From positions 964,002 to 1,028,001 of the forward strand of contig NZ_HE997181.1 in the NCBI RefSeq assembly GCF_000312425.1: 64,000 nt of DNA, in the 5' to 3' direction. Both the position numbers and the translations under genes were made by a program. The notes beneath the pieces are model-generated. The model had not been told where the DNA came from and searched no databases. It saw nothing but the letters and a program-made list of their open reading frames with translations. Source of the stretch: Reyranella massiliensis 521 (GTDB lineage: Bacteria; Pseudomonadota; Alphaproteobacteria; Reyranellales; Reyranellaceae). How positions within the stretch are numbered: the first letter of the stretch is position 1; the number at the start of each line of letters is the position of its first letter. Below are positions 28,450-36,488 of this stretch, piece by piece.

Positions 28450-29937
28450 ATGAAACGGTCCTCGGTCGTTGCGGCTTCTATTGCTACGCTGCTCGTCGGA
28501 TCGATGCCCGCCGGCATCGCATCCGCGGAGCCGCGGCATGAGCCGGCGTCTTCCGATCATGCTGATCATGGCGCGCAGCGGGATGTACCGGGAATCGAGA
28601 CGGCTCTGCTGGCCCACGAGCCGGTCGATCAACCGCCCGCAACAGCCGGGCTTACCGACCACCTCCAGTTCATCCGTCTGGTTTCGGTCGACGACCAACT
28701 GGCACGGGCCGTAACGTTCGACGTCGAACCGGAGGATGTGCAGCCGCAGATCGTTCTTGCCGATCCTGTTCCGCCACCCGTTTCGACAGAACCCGTTTCG
28801 GAAAGCGTGCTGGCCTATGGCCGCGAAGAGGAAGAGCGCCTGCTGGGAGACGGCAAGGACGAGGAACGGCTGCAGGCCTATCTGCCGTTCCAGCGTGAGC
28901 GCGGCGTGACAGGGGTTGTCGTGGGCGGTTCGCTCGCGGCGTCGGCGGCGGCGGCCGGTGTGCCGGCGCCTGCGATGCTCGAGGCACTCGAAGCGCTGGC
29001 CACCGCGGTGGACCTCGATGGCAACTCGCGGGACGGCGACAAGTTCTACGTGCGCTTCGAGCAGAGCTTCACAGCCGCAGGAGCGCCGCTCGATGTCGGC
29101 CGTGTCTTGTGGATGGAGTTGCGCACCGCCAAAGGCATGGTGGCAATCCATCGCTTCCGTTCGCGCGACAAGACCGAGCGCTTCTGGATGACGAACGGCC
29201 ATGCCGCGACGCCGCCGTCGGTCCGGCTTCCACTCGACACGGTTTCGATTTCCTCCGGCTTCGGCCTGCGGGCCGATCCGTTCGATCAGCCGCCGCCGAT
29301 GTATGCCGGCAAGCCGCAAGGCGCCGGTGGCCCGACACAAGGCCGGTCGGCCAAGCCGTCTGGACCGCCGCCTGGACTGCCGACCGGCGGCGCACACGAC
29401 ATGCCGCGGGTCAACGTCGCCACGCCGCTCGGCGCGTCGCTCGGGCTCTCTGCCTATGGCGGGGCGAAGCCCATGGCGCCGATCCTGTCACCGCCAGCGC
29501 GTGGCCGCTCGCTGTTCATGCATGAGGGCGTCGATCTCGTTGCGCCCGCAGGCACGCCTGTTCATGCTGCGGCCGACGGTATCGTCGTTGGCGCCGCTCC
29601 CAACGGCCGCTACGGCAACTGGATCCGTATCGATCATGCCGGCAAGGTGACCAGCGTTTATGGTCATCTCGCAGGCTTTGCGGAAGGGCTGCAGCCGGGA
29701 ATGATGGTATCGAAAGGCGATGTTGTCGGCTTCGTCGGTAGCACCGGCCGGTCGACAGGTGCGCATCTCCATTTCGAGCTGTTGGCCGAGGGCAAGCCGG
29801 TGAATCCCATCACGCATCCCGACCTGAAACGGGCTCAGCTGCGTGGTCCCGATCTTGAGAAATTCCGCAAGCAGGTCGCCGGGAGCATCGCCGAACGCGA
29901 TCGCGAAGCGAAGGCGGTCGTTTCAGTCGGCGACTGA
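28450..29937 (+). CDS. M23-family (LytM-like) peptidase, secreted
   Basis: This 495-residue protein has a signal (MKRSSVVAASIATLLVGSMP), a long N-terminal region and a C-terminal M23 domain. The zinc motifs are MHEGVDLVAPAGTPVHAAAD (H...D) and STGAHLHFEL (HxH). A Pro/Gly-rich stretch around residues 285-320 (for example GPPPGLPTGG) sits between the halves and probably loops out of the fold. The family cleaves peptidoglycan cross-links. The start at 28450 gives the signal peptide. Its end overlaps convergently with the permease gene by 15 bases. Confidence 0.9.
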   Translation: MKRSSVVAASIATLLVGSMPAGIASAEPRHEPASSDHADHGAQRDVPGIETALLAHEPVDQPPATAGLTDHLQFIRLVSVDDQLARAVTFDVEPEDVQPQIVLADPVPPPVSTEPVSESVLAYGREEEERLLGDGKDEERLQAYLPFQRERGVTGVVVGGSLAASAAAAGVPAPAMLEALEALATAVDLDGNSRDGDKFYVRFEQSFTAAGAPLDVGRVLWMELRTAKGMVAIHRFRSRDKTERFWMTNGHAATPPSVRLPLDTVSISSGFGLRADPFDQPPPMYAGKPQGAGGPTQGRSAKPSGPPPGLPTGGAHDMPRVNVATPLGASLGLSAYGGAKPMAPILSPPARGRSLFMHEGVDLVAPAGTPVHAAADGIVVGAAPNGRYGNWIRIDHAGKVTSVYGHLAGFAEGLQPGMMVSKGDVVGFVGSTGRSTGAHLHFELLAEGKPVNPITHPDLKRAQLRGPDLEKFRKQVAGSIAERDREAKAVVSVGD

Positions 29938-31425
29938 GGCTTGTTTCGACGGCTGCCGTACCTTCAGAGCGAAGGCTTCTTCCGGCGACAGCACCAGCCG
30001 GTTCCGGCCGACCAGGGAGAACCACAGGATCCCTAGCGCAAACCATGTGCAGACGCCCAGCACGCCCGAGACGAAAACCGGATCGAGGAGCTGGTAGACC
30101 AGGGTCACGGCTGCGATGACGATGGTGACGATCGCACCGCCGACGCCCATCGGCGATCGGTAGGGGCGGTGGAGGCCGGGCAGTCGCGCACGCAGGACCA
30201 GGAAGCTCACGGCTTGCAGCAAATAGGAGAGCATCGCGCCGGCGACCGCCATGTTGAGCAGCATTCCCTGGATGACCGCCGCGCCCCTGTCGGCCCCCAT
30301 GCCAAACCAGAGCCCGAGCATCAGGGCAAGTGCTACGACCGAGCCGGCAATCAGGGCGACGTATGGAGTCTTGTGGCGCGGATGGGTGATCGACAGAAAC
30401 CGCGGGAAATATCCCGCGCGCGACAGCGAATAGATCTGCCGGCCCTTGGCGAACAGGATGGTGTGAAAGCTCGAGATCAGGCCGATGCACGCGACCAGCG
30501 CCAGGAGCTTCGCGAGGCTGCCGCCGAAGGTGGCGCGAAACCCGTCGAGCAGCGGTTCTCCCGAACTCGCGAGCTGGAAGGCACCCGGGGCTACGGAGGC
30601 GTTGAGCCAGACGACGAGGCCCGCGGAGACGAACAGCGTGAGTAGCCCGGCCACGATGCCGCGCGGGATATCGCGGCTCGGCTGCATCGCTTCTTCGGCG
30701 GCGAGCGGGAGCTGCTCGATGGCAAGGAACAGCCAGACCGCGAAAGGGAGGGCCGCCAGGGCACCCTGCAGGCCGAAGGGCAGCAGCGGGCCATTCCCCT
30801 GGGGCAGCTCGACAGGTCTGCCGTCGGGGCCTGCGCCGATATTGAGTGCATAGCGGCTGAAGTCGGCGACGGACAACGCCGAAACCCAGAAAACGGCGAG
30901 GCAGGCGAGGGCGGCCAGGGTGACAACCACCGTGACTCGGAAGGACAGCTCGACGCCCAGGATGTTCAGGGCCACGAAGAGCGCATATCCCGCAATCCAG
31001 TAGAGTGGCAGCCACGCGGTCGGGGTGTCGAAGACGGCGGCCAGGTAGGTGGCAAGGAAGGAGACGACGACGGCCGGTGTGAGAACATATTCGACGTTCT
31101 CGCAAAGGCCGGTGATGAAACCGCCCCAGGGACCCATCGAGGCCCGGGCGAAGGAGTAGGCGCCGCCTGTATGGGGCAGGGCGGCTGCCATTTCGGCAAT
31201 GCAGAAGACCAAGCCGAGATACATGGCGGCAATCGCCAGGGCTGCCAGCGCATAGCCACCCCAGCCGCCGGCCAGGAGGCCCAGGTTCCAGCCCGAATAG
31301 TGACCGGAAATGACGGCACCTACCCCCAGAGCCCAGAGCGAGAAGACGCCGGCGTAGCGGCGCAGGCCGCGGCGCGAGAAGTAGTCGACAGGGACGGTCT
31401 GGTAGGGCGTGCCGGTTGAACTCAT
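29923..31425 (-). CDS. APC-family amino acid/ethanolamine-type permease
   Basis: This 500-residue transporter has about twelve hydrophobic helices. The N-terminal GVGAVISGHYSGWNLGLLAG resembles ethanolamine permeases of the Eat family, and EMAAALPHTGGAYSFARASM is the conserved APC segment. FHTILFAKGRQIYSLSRAGY is the family loop after the central helices. Ethanolamine is the best guess; amino acids remain possible. No ethanolamine lyase genes are adjacent. Confidence 0.83.
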   Translation of the reverse strand: MSSTGTPYQTVPVDYFSRRGLRRYAGVFSLWALGVGAVISGHYSGWNLGLLAGGWGGYALAALAIAAMYLGLVFCIAEMAAALPHTGGAYSFARASMGPWGGFITGLCENVEYVLTPAVVVSFLATYLAAVFDTPTAWLPLYWIAGYALFVALNILGVELSFRVTVVVTLAALACLAVFWVSALSVADFSRYALNIGAGPDGRPVELPQGNGPLLPFGLQGALAALPFAVWLFLAIEQLPLAAEEAMQPSRDIPRGIVAGLLTLFVSAGLVVWLNASVAPGAFQLASSGEPLLDGFRATFGGSLAKLLALVACIGLISSFHTILFAKGRQIYSLSRAGYFPRFLSITHPRHKTPYVALIAGSVVALALMLGLWFGMGADRGAAVIQGMLLNMAVAGAMLSYLLQAVSFLVLRARLPGLHRPYRSPMGVGGAIVTIVIAAVTLVYQLLDPVFVSGVLGVCTWFALGILWFSLVGRNRLVLSPEEAFALKVRQPSKQASVAD

Positions 31426-31473
31426 GCGCGGTTATACTAAGCGGAGATCGAGATAGGGAACGAGGTCGAAGAC

Positions 31474-32211
31474 GTGAGTGCCGTTGCCATTGTGCTGATC
31501 GCCTTCGCCTTGATTCTCCTCAGCACCGGATTGGGATTGCTCCTCCGCTATCGGCTGCCAGAGCGGCATCTAAGCGGCGATTCGAAGGAGGTCATCAAGC
31601 TTGCAACGGCGCTTGTGGGGACGATGTCGGCCTTGGTCATTGCGCTCCTGTTTGCCTCGACCCGGGCTTCCTACGAGGCGACCGGCAGCCAGATTTCCCA
31701 GCTCACGGCAAACGTGATCGAGCTCGACCGCATCCTGAAGGGGGTCGGCGAGGAAGGAGCGGCGTTGCGGCATCTGCTTCGTGAGGATGTGAAGACCCTT
31801 GCCGACTCGATCTGGCAGTCCGAGGCGGGCAATTCCACAAAGGCCGTTGCCGAGGAGATCGGTGTGGTCGGCAAGCTGCGCCAGCTCGTGACACAGGATC
31901 CGCAGGGCGTTTGGCAGGCCCGCGCTCTGGCGGCGAGCACCGCGCTCGCCCAGATCCAGCTATCGCTCCAATCTCACCCTTCGGATTCGATGTCCAAGCC
32001 GTTCGTCTTCCTGCTGATCCTTTGGCTCTGCTTCATCTTTGCGACTTTTGCCATGTCGTCGGCGCCCAACGCGACGCTTCTCTGCGTGCTGTTCTTCTGC
32101 GCCCTGTCGGCAGCCAGCGCGATCTATCTGATCCTGGAGCTGGGCCAGCCGTTCGACGGACTGATGCAGGTGCCCAGCGCGCCGCTACGCAACGCGCTAC
32201 CACCACTCTAA
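31474..32211 (+). CDS. Inner-membrane protein, DUF4239 (bestrophin-like) type
   Basis: This 245-residue protein has an N-terminal helix (about residues 4-24), a second hydrophobic helix (about 44-62, ALVGTMSALVIALLFAST), a soluble coiled stretch with ASYEATGSQISQLTANVIEL, and two more helices near the C-terminus. The order matches DUF4239 proteins, described as bestrophin-like. Function is unknown. The GTG at 31474 is the start. It ends 34 bases from the convergent end of the secreted protein of the peptide operon. Confidence 0.72.
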   Translation: MSAVAIVLIAFALILLSTGLGLLLRYRLPERHLSGDSKEVIKLATALVGTMSALVIALLFASTRASYEATGSQISQLTANVIELDRILKGVGEEGAALRHLLREDVKTLADSIWQSEAGNSTKAVAEEIGVVGKLRQLVTQDPQGVWQARALAASTALAQIQLSLQSHPSDSMSKPFVFLLILWLCFIFATFAMSSAPNATLLCVLFFCALSAASAIYLILELGQPFDGLMQVPSAPLRNALPPL

Positions 32212-32244
32212 TGCACGCAGTTCGGAAGGTCGGTGCGGCTCGGG

Positions 32245-32979
32245 TCAGTCCCAGGCCGCGTCGACGATCTGACCGGACTCGGACAGAAGCAGTGTCAGCC
32301 GGTTGGGATCGTACTCGTAGCTCGGGATACCGTCGTTCGGGCGGATGATGCGCAGCGGATAGGGGAGGTCTTCCTCGCGCACGATATTGCCTGCCGCCTG
32401 GCCGGCCGGCGCCGCCGCTCCCTTGGCCTGGAAGTATTTGCCGAGGCACTTCTCGCAATCTTCCTTGGGCGGTGTCGCTTCTGCGAAGCCCGGCAAGGTT
32501 TTTAGCGTGACGGAGTTGTAGCCCGAGCGGACACGGATGCCCTTGTAGGGATGGCCACCACCCAGCGGCAGCAAGGCTTCCACCATCATGAAGGGGCCGA
32601 GCGGCGACATGCTGGGCGGAGCGCTCGCCTGGAAGATCAGGTCCAGCATGCCGTCGATGCCCTTGCCTACGGTAATGGGCAGGAGGTGCGGCGAGGTCCA
32701 GGAGTTGGAGCTTACCAGGGCGCGGGCACGCACGATGTCGATGCCGCCGGTGCGCTCGGAACGCAGCAGCTCGACGCTGGTCACGAACATGACCGGATAG
32801 GGACGGCCTTCGGGCTGTCCGGGCGGCTGGCTCTGGGGCGGACCGCTTTCCTGCGGCGTGGCCGGCCCGCCACGCGGCGCGCCTTGCGGCGGCCCCTGCT
32901 GGGCACTGAGCTGCGCGGCCCCCAGCATTGAGCCAGCGGCCACCAGCGAGGCGAGGGCAAAGAGCTTGGTTCGTGTCAT
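32245..32979 (-). CDS. Secreted protein of unknown function, third gene of the GrrA/GrrM-type operon
   Basis: This 244-residue protein has a signal peptide (MTRTKLFALASLVAAGSMLG, cleaved near SAQQ). A Pro/Gly/Gln-rich linker of about 35 residues follows (for example PPQGAPRGGPATPQ), then a folded domain of about 180 residues. That domain contains MFVTSVELLRSE, GIDGMLDLIFQAS and a CxxC pair in EDCEKCLGKYF. I do not recognise the family. Its ATG overlaps the maturase stop by four bases, so it is translationally coupled to the radical SAM gene and should be made with it. It is not the periplasmic binding protein reported beside some grrM genes. A periplasmic partner for the modified peptide is a reasonable guess. 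Confidence 0.8.
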   Translation of the reverse strand: MTRTKLFALASLVAAGSMLGAAQLSAQQGPPQGAPRGGPATPQESGPPQSQPPGQPEGRPYPVMFVTSVELLRSERTGGIDIVRARALVSSNSWTSPHLLPITVGKGIDGMLDLIFQASAPPSMSPLGPFMMVEALLPLGGGHPYKGIRVRSGYNSVTLKTLPGFAEATPPKEDCEKCLGKYFQAKGAAAPAGQAAGNIVREEDLPYPLRIIRPNDGIPSYEYDPNRLTLLLSESGQIVDAAWD

Positions 32980-34187
32980 GGCATCCTCGGGGGCTGCGCG
33001 GCGGTCTGGCCGCTCGGAAGGGGCGGAGGCGGAGTGACTGTGGCGGGTTCAGCGGCGACCCAACCCTTTTCGAGGCGGTCATAGGCCTCGAGGATCAGGT
33101 CGGTCGGTACCATCTGGGTCAGTGTGCAGTAGGACGTCTCGGTGCCGGTGAAGCTGCCATTCTCGAACAGCTTGTTGACCGGCGCGCCACCACCGCAAAC
33201 GGAGAAGTAGTCGCAGGCGGCGCGGCAGGCCCGTACGCCTTCGCTGATATCGCGATAGAGCGGCGAGGCGAGGCAGGCGTCGCGAATCTCGGCCATCGAC
33301 TGAAAACGGATATTGCCCAGGAGATAGTCGCCGTAGGCCTCGTTCTTCAGCCCCAACAGCTCGGGCGAGAAGCTCGAGACATTGCCATGGCTGTCGACGT
33401 TCAGCATGGCGAGCGGTTCGACCTGGATATTGCGCGTCGGCGCGCCTTCCGGGCGGAACACCCGCGGCAGGGTGAGATCGATCTCGCGCACGAAACGGAC
33501 GCGGCCGCTGCGGCGTGCTTCATGCCAGAAAGTCCTCAGGAAAGCCGCATATCGCTGACGCAGCGCCGGGCCGTGGAACAGGCTCGACACATGGTCGCCT
33601 TCGGACTCCTCGACGTTGAAACAGACCTGGTCGATGCCTTCGGTAAGGTAGAAGTCGAGCAGCTCGTGCGGCATGTCGAGGCTCGCCTTCGACAGAACCG
33701 AGATGACGTGAAAGGGCACCTCGTTTTCACGCAAGGTGCGGACGCCCGCGATCGTCTTGTCGAATGTCCCCTTGCCGCTGCGTGTCTTGCGATGCAGGTC
33801 GTGCAAGTCGCGCGGACCATCGAGGCTGACGCCGACGCCGACGTTCCACTGCTTGAAGAGCCTGCACCAATCGGCATCGATCAGCATGCCATTGGTCTGG
33901 AACGAGTGCTTCACGATAACATTCGCCGGCCGCAGCCGGTCGATCGTGGAGAAGGCTTCCTCGTAGAAAGAGACAGGCACCACCAGCGGTTCGCCGGCAT
34001 GCCAGACGACGATGAGTTCTGGGCAGGACCAGCCAGACGCAAAAATCTCCTCGAACAGCCGCGTCACCGTCGACTGGGCGATCACGTGTGTGTTGGAGCG
34101 GTCCGGCAGGTAGCAATAGGTGCAGGCGATGTTGCAGAACGCCGTCGGCTGCACGACCACCATGCCGATCTCAGGCGTGGCAGGCAT
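32976..34187 (-). CDS. grrM: Radical SAM/SPASM peptide maturase, GrrM-like (cyclophane-forming)
   Basis: This 403-residue protein has the radical SAM cluster motif CNIACTYC (Cys18, Cys22, Cys25) close to the N-terminus. VVWHAGEPLVV and VGVGVSLDGPRDLHDLHR follow as in SPASM peptide maturases. The C-terminal SPASM-type Cys-rich region runs through CRAACDYFSVCGGGAPVNKL to TSYC. A Pro-rich tail (PPPPLPSGQTAAQPPRMP) comes after it. Homologues join an aromatic residue to the beta-carbon of the residue two positions on, forming three-residue cyclophanes. The substrate gene ends nine bases upstream and the secreted-protein gene overlaps downstream. The family call is by motifs and neighbour; the reaction in this organism is inferred. 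Confidence 0.88.
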   Translation of the reverse strand: MPATPEIGMVVVQPTAFCNIACTYCYLPDRSNTHVIAQSTVTRLFEEIFASGWSCPELIVVWHAGEPLVVPVSFYEEAFSTIDRLRPANVIVKHSFQTNGMLIDADWCRLFKQWNVGVGVSLDGPRDLHDLHRKTRSGKGTFDKTIAGVRTLRENEVPFHVISVLSKASLDMPHELLDFYLTEGIDQVCFNVEESEGDHVSSLFHGPALRQRYAAFLRTFWHEARRSGRVRFVREIDLTLPRVFRPEGAPTRNIQVEPLAMLNVDSHGNVSSFSPELLGLKNEAYGDYLLGNIRFQSMAEIRDACLASPLYRDISEGVRACRAACDYFSVCGGGAPVNKLFENGSFTGTETSYCTLTQMVPTDLILEAYDRLEKGWVAAEPATVTPPPPLPSGQTAAQPPRMP

Positions 34188-34196
34188 CGGCGGCTA

Positions 34197-34577
34197 TTAC
34201 CAGTTATGCCAGCCGTTGTGCCAGCCGTTGCCCCAGTTGTGCCAGCCGCCGTTGCCCCAGCCGCCATTGTGCCAGCCATTGCCCCAGTTGTGCCAACCGC
34301 CGTTGCGCCAGCCGCCGTTGCCCCACCAAGCGACAAGCTGCTCCGGGTCGACGGCGACAAACGGCTCGCCGTCCTTGCGATATTGCTCGATGGCGCCGGA
34401 GACGTCGTTGCGGATGGTCTGAAGTCGCTCGGCGACGGAACCGCTCTTCTTGTTGTCGTCCGGTGCCGGGGTGGCCGTGGCGGCGGCATCGGCGGCCGCC
34501 AGGGTGACCGACAGACCGAGCGCCCCGGAAGGCAGAAGCTGTGCCAGTGCGCGCAGTGAACGACGATCCTGGGCCAT
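34197..34577 (-). CDS. grrA: GrrA-like RiPP precursor with Trp-x-Asn repeats
   Basis: This 126-residue precursor has a basic start and a hydrophobic stretch (LRALAQLLPSGALGLSVTLA, then Ala-rich) that looks like a secretion signal. A helical leader with SGSVAERLQTIRNDVS spans about residues 44-80, and a core runs from residues 84 to 126. The core contains only W, G, N, H and R and has ten W-x-N units (WGN, WRN, WHN), the kind of aromatic-x-Asn site that GrrM-type enzymes cyclise. GGGGGAG precedes the ATG at 34577. The maturase gene follows after nine bases. The open frame extends upstream of 34577, but only this ATG has a ribosome site. Confidence 0.88.
   Translation of the reverse strand: MAQDRRSLRALAQLLPSGALGLSVTLAAADAAATATPAPDDNKKSGSVAERLQTIRNDVSGAIEQYRKDGEPFVAVDPEQLVAWWGNGGWRNGGWHNWGNGWHNGGWGNGGWHNWGNGWHNGWHNW
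34200..34301 (-). repeat. Two tandem 51-bp repeats encoding the precursor core
   Basis: Residues 93-109 (GGWHNWGNGWHNGGWGN) and 110-126 (GGWHNWGNGWHNGWHNW) are two copies of a 17-residue unit. The DNA copies differ at some third positions (for example AAT/AAC for Asn). The duplication has therefore been kept long enough to drift, or is under codon-level change with amino-acid constraint. Confidence 0.85.
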
Positions 34578-34749
34578 ATGAACTCCCCCGTGAAGGCAGA
34601 TAACGTTAGACGGACCCGCAATCCATTCGCAAATGAAAACGTCGCCTTGAAGATGTACGCCTCGCTCCAACCGATCGATCTCCCCGAAGGTCCGAGGGAG
34701 TGACCGGAAATGAATGGAGTAGCGATCTTGGCCGACCTCGCGGAGGTGT

Positions 34750-35322
34750 TTGCCAATCGAGGCGAAGCGGTATGCAATTCCCGTCATGAACGCGGACCCG
34801 ACCGGAAAATACACTTTCGAGACATTTCGCTTCGAAGGCGATGACGAGACGCCCAACAATCCGCGGCTGCCGTTGGTTGTCTATCGCGGTGTGGTCCCGG
34901 ACCAGGCTGTCGACGATGCGGCGGGGTGGCTCGAACGGACATTTGCCCGCAATGGCTGGTCCGATGGTTGGCGGAACGGGATCTACCCTTTCCTGCACTT
35001 CCATACAGGGACGCACGAAGTGCTCGGGATTGCGCGCGGCCGCACCACTGTCGAGTTCGGCGGAGCCAAGGGCCGGCCTCTTACCGTCGCCGCGGGCGAT
35101 GTCGTCGTCTTGCCGGCCGGCACCGGCCACAAGCGGCTCGACGCCAGCGCCGATCTCCTGGTGGTGGGCGCTTACCCGCGCAACGGCCAATTCGACCAGA
35201 AGCGACCTGGAGAGGTCGACAGCGAGGTGGCTCGGCGCTCTGTCGCCGCGGTGCCCTTGCCGGAGAAGGATCCTGTGTTGGGGCCTCGTGGGCCGGTGAT
35301 CGACCTATGGAGAGCTAGATGA
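34750..35322 (+). CDS. Cupin-domain protein (YjlB-like)
   Basis: This 190-residue protein has cupin motif 1, HFHTGTHEVLGIARG (His, His, Glu), and motif 2, VVVLPAGTGHKRL (His), so all four likely metal ligands are present. The surrounding GDVVVLPAGTGH and PRNGQFDQKRPGEVD fit the YjlB group. The annotated start is TTG at 34750, directly after GGAGG; an ATG at 34786 is the other candidate. It is divergent from the RiPP precursor gene across about 170 bases. No enzymatic role is assigned. Confidence 0.82.
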   Translation: MPIEAKRYAIPVMNADPTGKYTFETFRFEGDDETPNNPRLPLVVYRGVVPDQAVDDAAGWLERTFARNGWSDGWRNGIYPFLHFHTGTHEVLGIARGRTTVEFGGAKGRPLTVAAGDVVVLPAGTGHKRLDASADLLVVGAYPRNGQFDQKRPGEVDSEVARRSVAAVPLPEKDPVLGPRGPVIDLWRAR

Positions 35323-35450
35323 ACGAGGGCTCGGGGCCGTGCCGCGTCTTTTGAAGAAGCGTCGCCCGCGAACGGCAGGGGCGTATCCAAGCCCTCGAAG
35401 CGCAGATTGCGGACATCCATGCGCTTCAGAAGAGCCCGCTTCCCGGTTGA

Positions 35451-35840
35451 TCATATCCGATTGAGGGCGCCGTTCAGGATCCGGAGCGACATCGGCTTCT
35501 CGACGATGGTGCAGCGCGGCAGGCCCTTCCCGGCGCTCAGCCCGTCGATCCTCGCGGCATCGTGCGCGCCGGACATCAAAACCCAGCGACAAGCGGGGAG
35601 TTCTGCAGCTGAGGCCGCATAAAAGTCGATGCCATTGCCGTCAGGCAGGTTGACGTCGCAAACGATTGCCTCGGCGGCCATGCCGCATGCGGCAAGGCGA
35701 CGAACAGCCGAGCGGGCATCGTCGAGCGACCCGCACGCCGTGACGTCATGCCCACGGCGCTGAAGGTACTCGCGAATTTCCGTCCGGAGATCCTCGTCAT
35801 CCTCGACAAGAAGTATCCGCACAGCCACCCCGCGGGTCAT
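35451..35840 (-). CDS. Single-domain response regulator (receiver only)
   Basis: This 129-residue receiver has the acidic pocket LLVEDDEDLR, phospho-acceptor Asp62 in VCDVNLPDGNG, Ser90 in LMSGAHD and Lys115 in VEKPMS. There is no output domain, so it is a CheY/Spo0F-like relay or a modulator. It lies in a block with two other regulators and a histidine kinase, the likely partner set. Confidence 0.9.
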   Translation of the reverse strand: MTRGVAVRILLVEDDEDLRTEIREYLQRRGHDVTACGSLDDARSAVRRLAACGMAAEAIVCDVNLPDGNGIDFYAASAAELPACRWVLMSGAHDAARIDGLSAGKGLPRCTIVEKPMSLRILNGALNRI

Positions 35841-35943
35841 CAGAGCGACACCACTTCAAATAGAACGTGCACTGAGTGAAGCCTCGCGCGCCAGCGCGAG
35901 TCAAGAATTGCACCCTCTCAAACGTGAATACCTTGGCGCTGCT

Positions 35944-36414
35944 TCAGGTGAGGCTGAAGGAGCCGAAGGGCAGCGTTAGCAACCGTTTCTTGGGCAAGGG
36001 CGGCGGCAAGCCAGTCCGTGTCGTCGTACGGATCAAAGTCAGGACGGCACTGCGCAACGGACCCAGCGCCACAGGCTTGTTCATGAAGGTGAAAATGCCG
36101 GTGTTGGCAAGAGTGTGGTCCGATAGCCTGTCGATGCGGCCCGACATCACGATCATGGCCGTGCCGGGACTGAGCCGCTTGATGCGCTCGGCGACGGTCA
36201 CGCCATCGAGATCGGGCAGATTGTAGTCGATCAGCGCCACCTTGGGCCGCAGTTGTGCAATCGTGTGGATGGCAAGCGAGCCGCTGACCGTGGATTCGAC
36301 CCTGAGACGTGCCCGGCGAAGGTAGCAGGCCAATTCTTCAGCCTGCGTGGGATCGTCTTCCACAATGAGGACGTCTGTCAGGAAGGATGCTACGCCCTGA
36401 TCGTCGAGAGACAT
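35944..36414 (-). CDS. Response regulator receiver protein with short C-terminal tail
   Basis: This 156-residue protein has the receiver fold with VLIVEDDPTQAE, phospho-acceptor Asp63 in LIDYNLPDLDG, Ser91 in MSGRID and Lys113 in MNKPVA. About 30 residues follow (including TTTRTGLPPPLPKKR), a basic Pro-rich tail without a recognisable output domain. It is the second receiver-type gene of this block. Confidence 0.9.
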   Translation of the reverse strand: MSLDDQGVASFLTDVLIVEDDPTQAEELACYLRRARLRVESTVSGSLAIHTIAQLRPKVALIDYNLPDLDGVTVAERIKRLSPGTAMIVMSGRIDRLSDHTLANTGIFTFMNKPVALGPLRSAVLTLIRTTTRTGLPPPLPKKRLLTLPFGSFSLT

Positions 36415-36488
36415 GGTGCACGATATAGGACGATCTCGATGTACTTTTCACGACAGATCGCCTCCGGATCGGAGGGATTGGCTGATGC

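Noticed and set aside
34200..34301. Tandem repeat considered as CRISPR-like
   Set aside because: The repeats are contiguous coding repeats without spacers and encode the W-x-N core.
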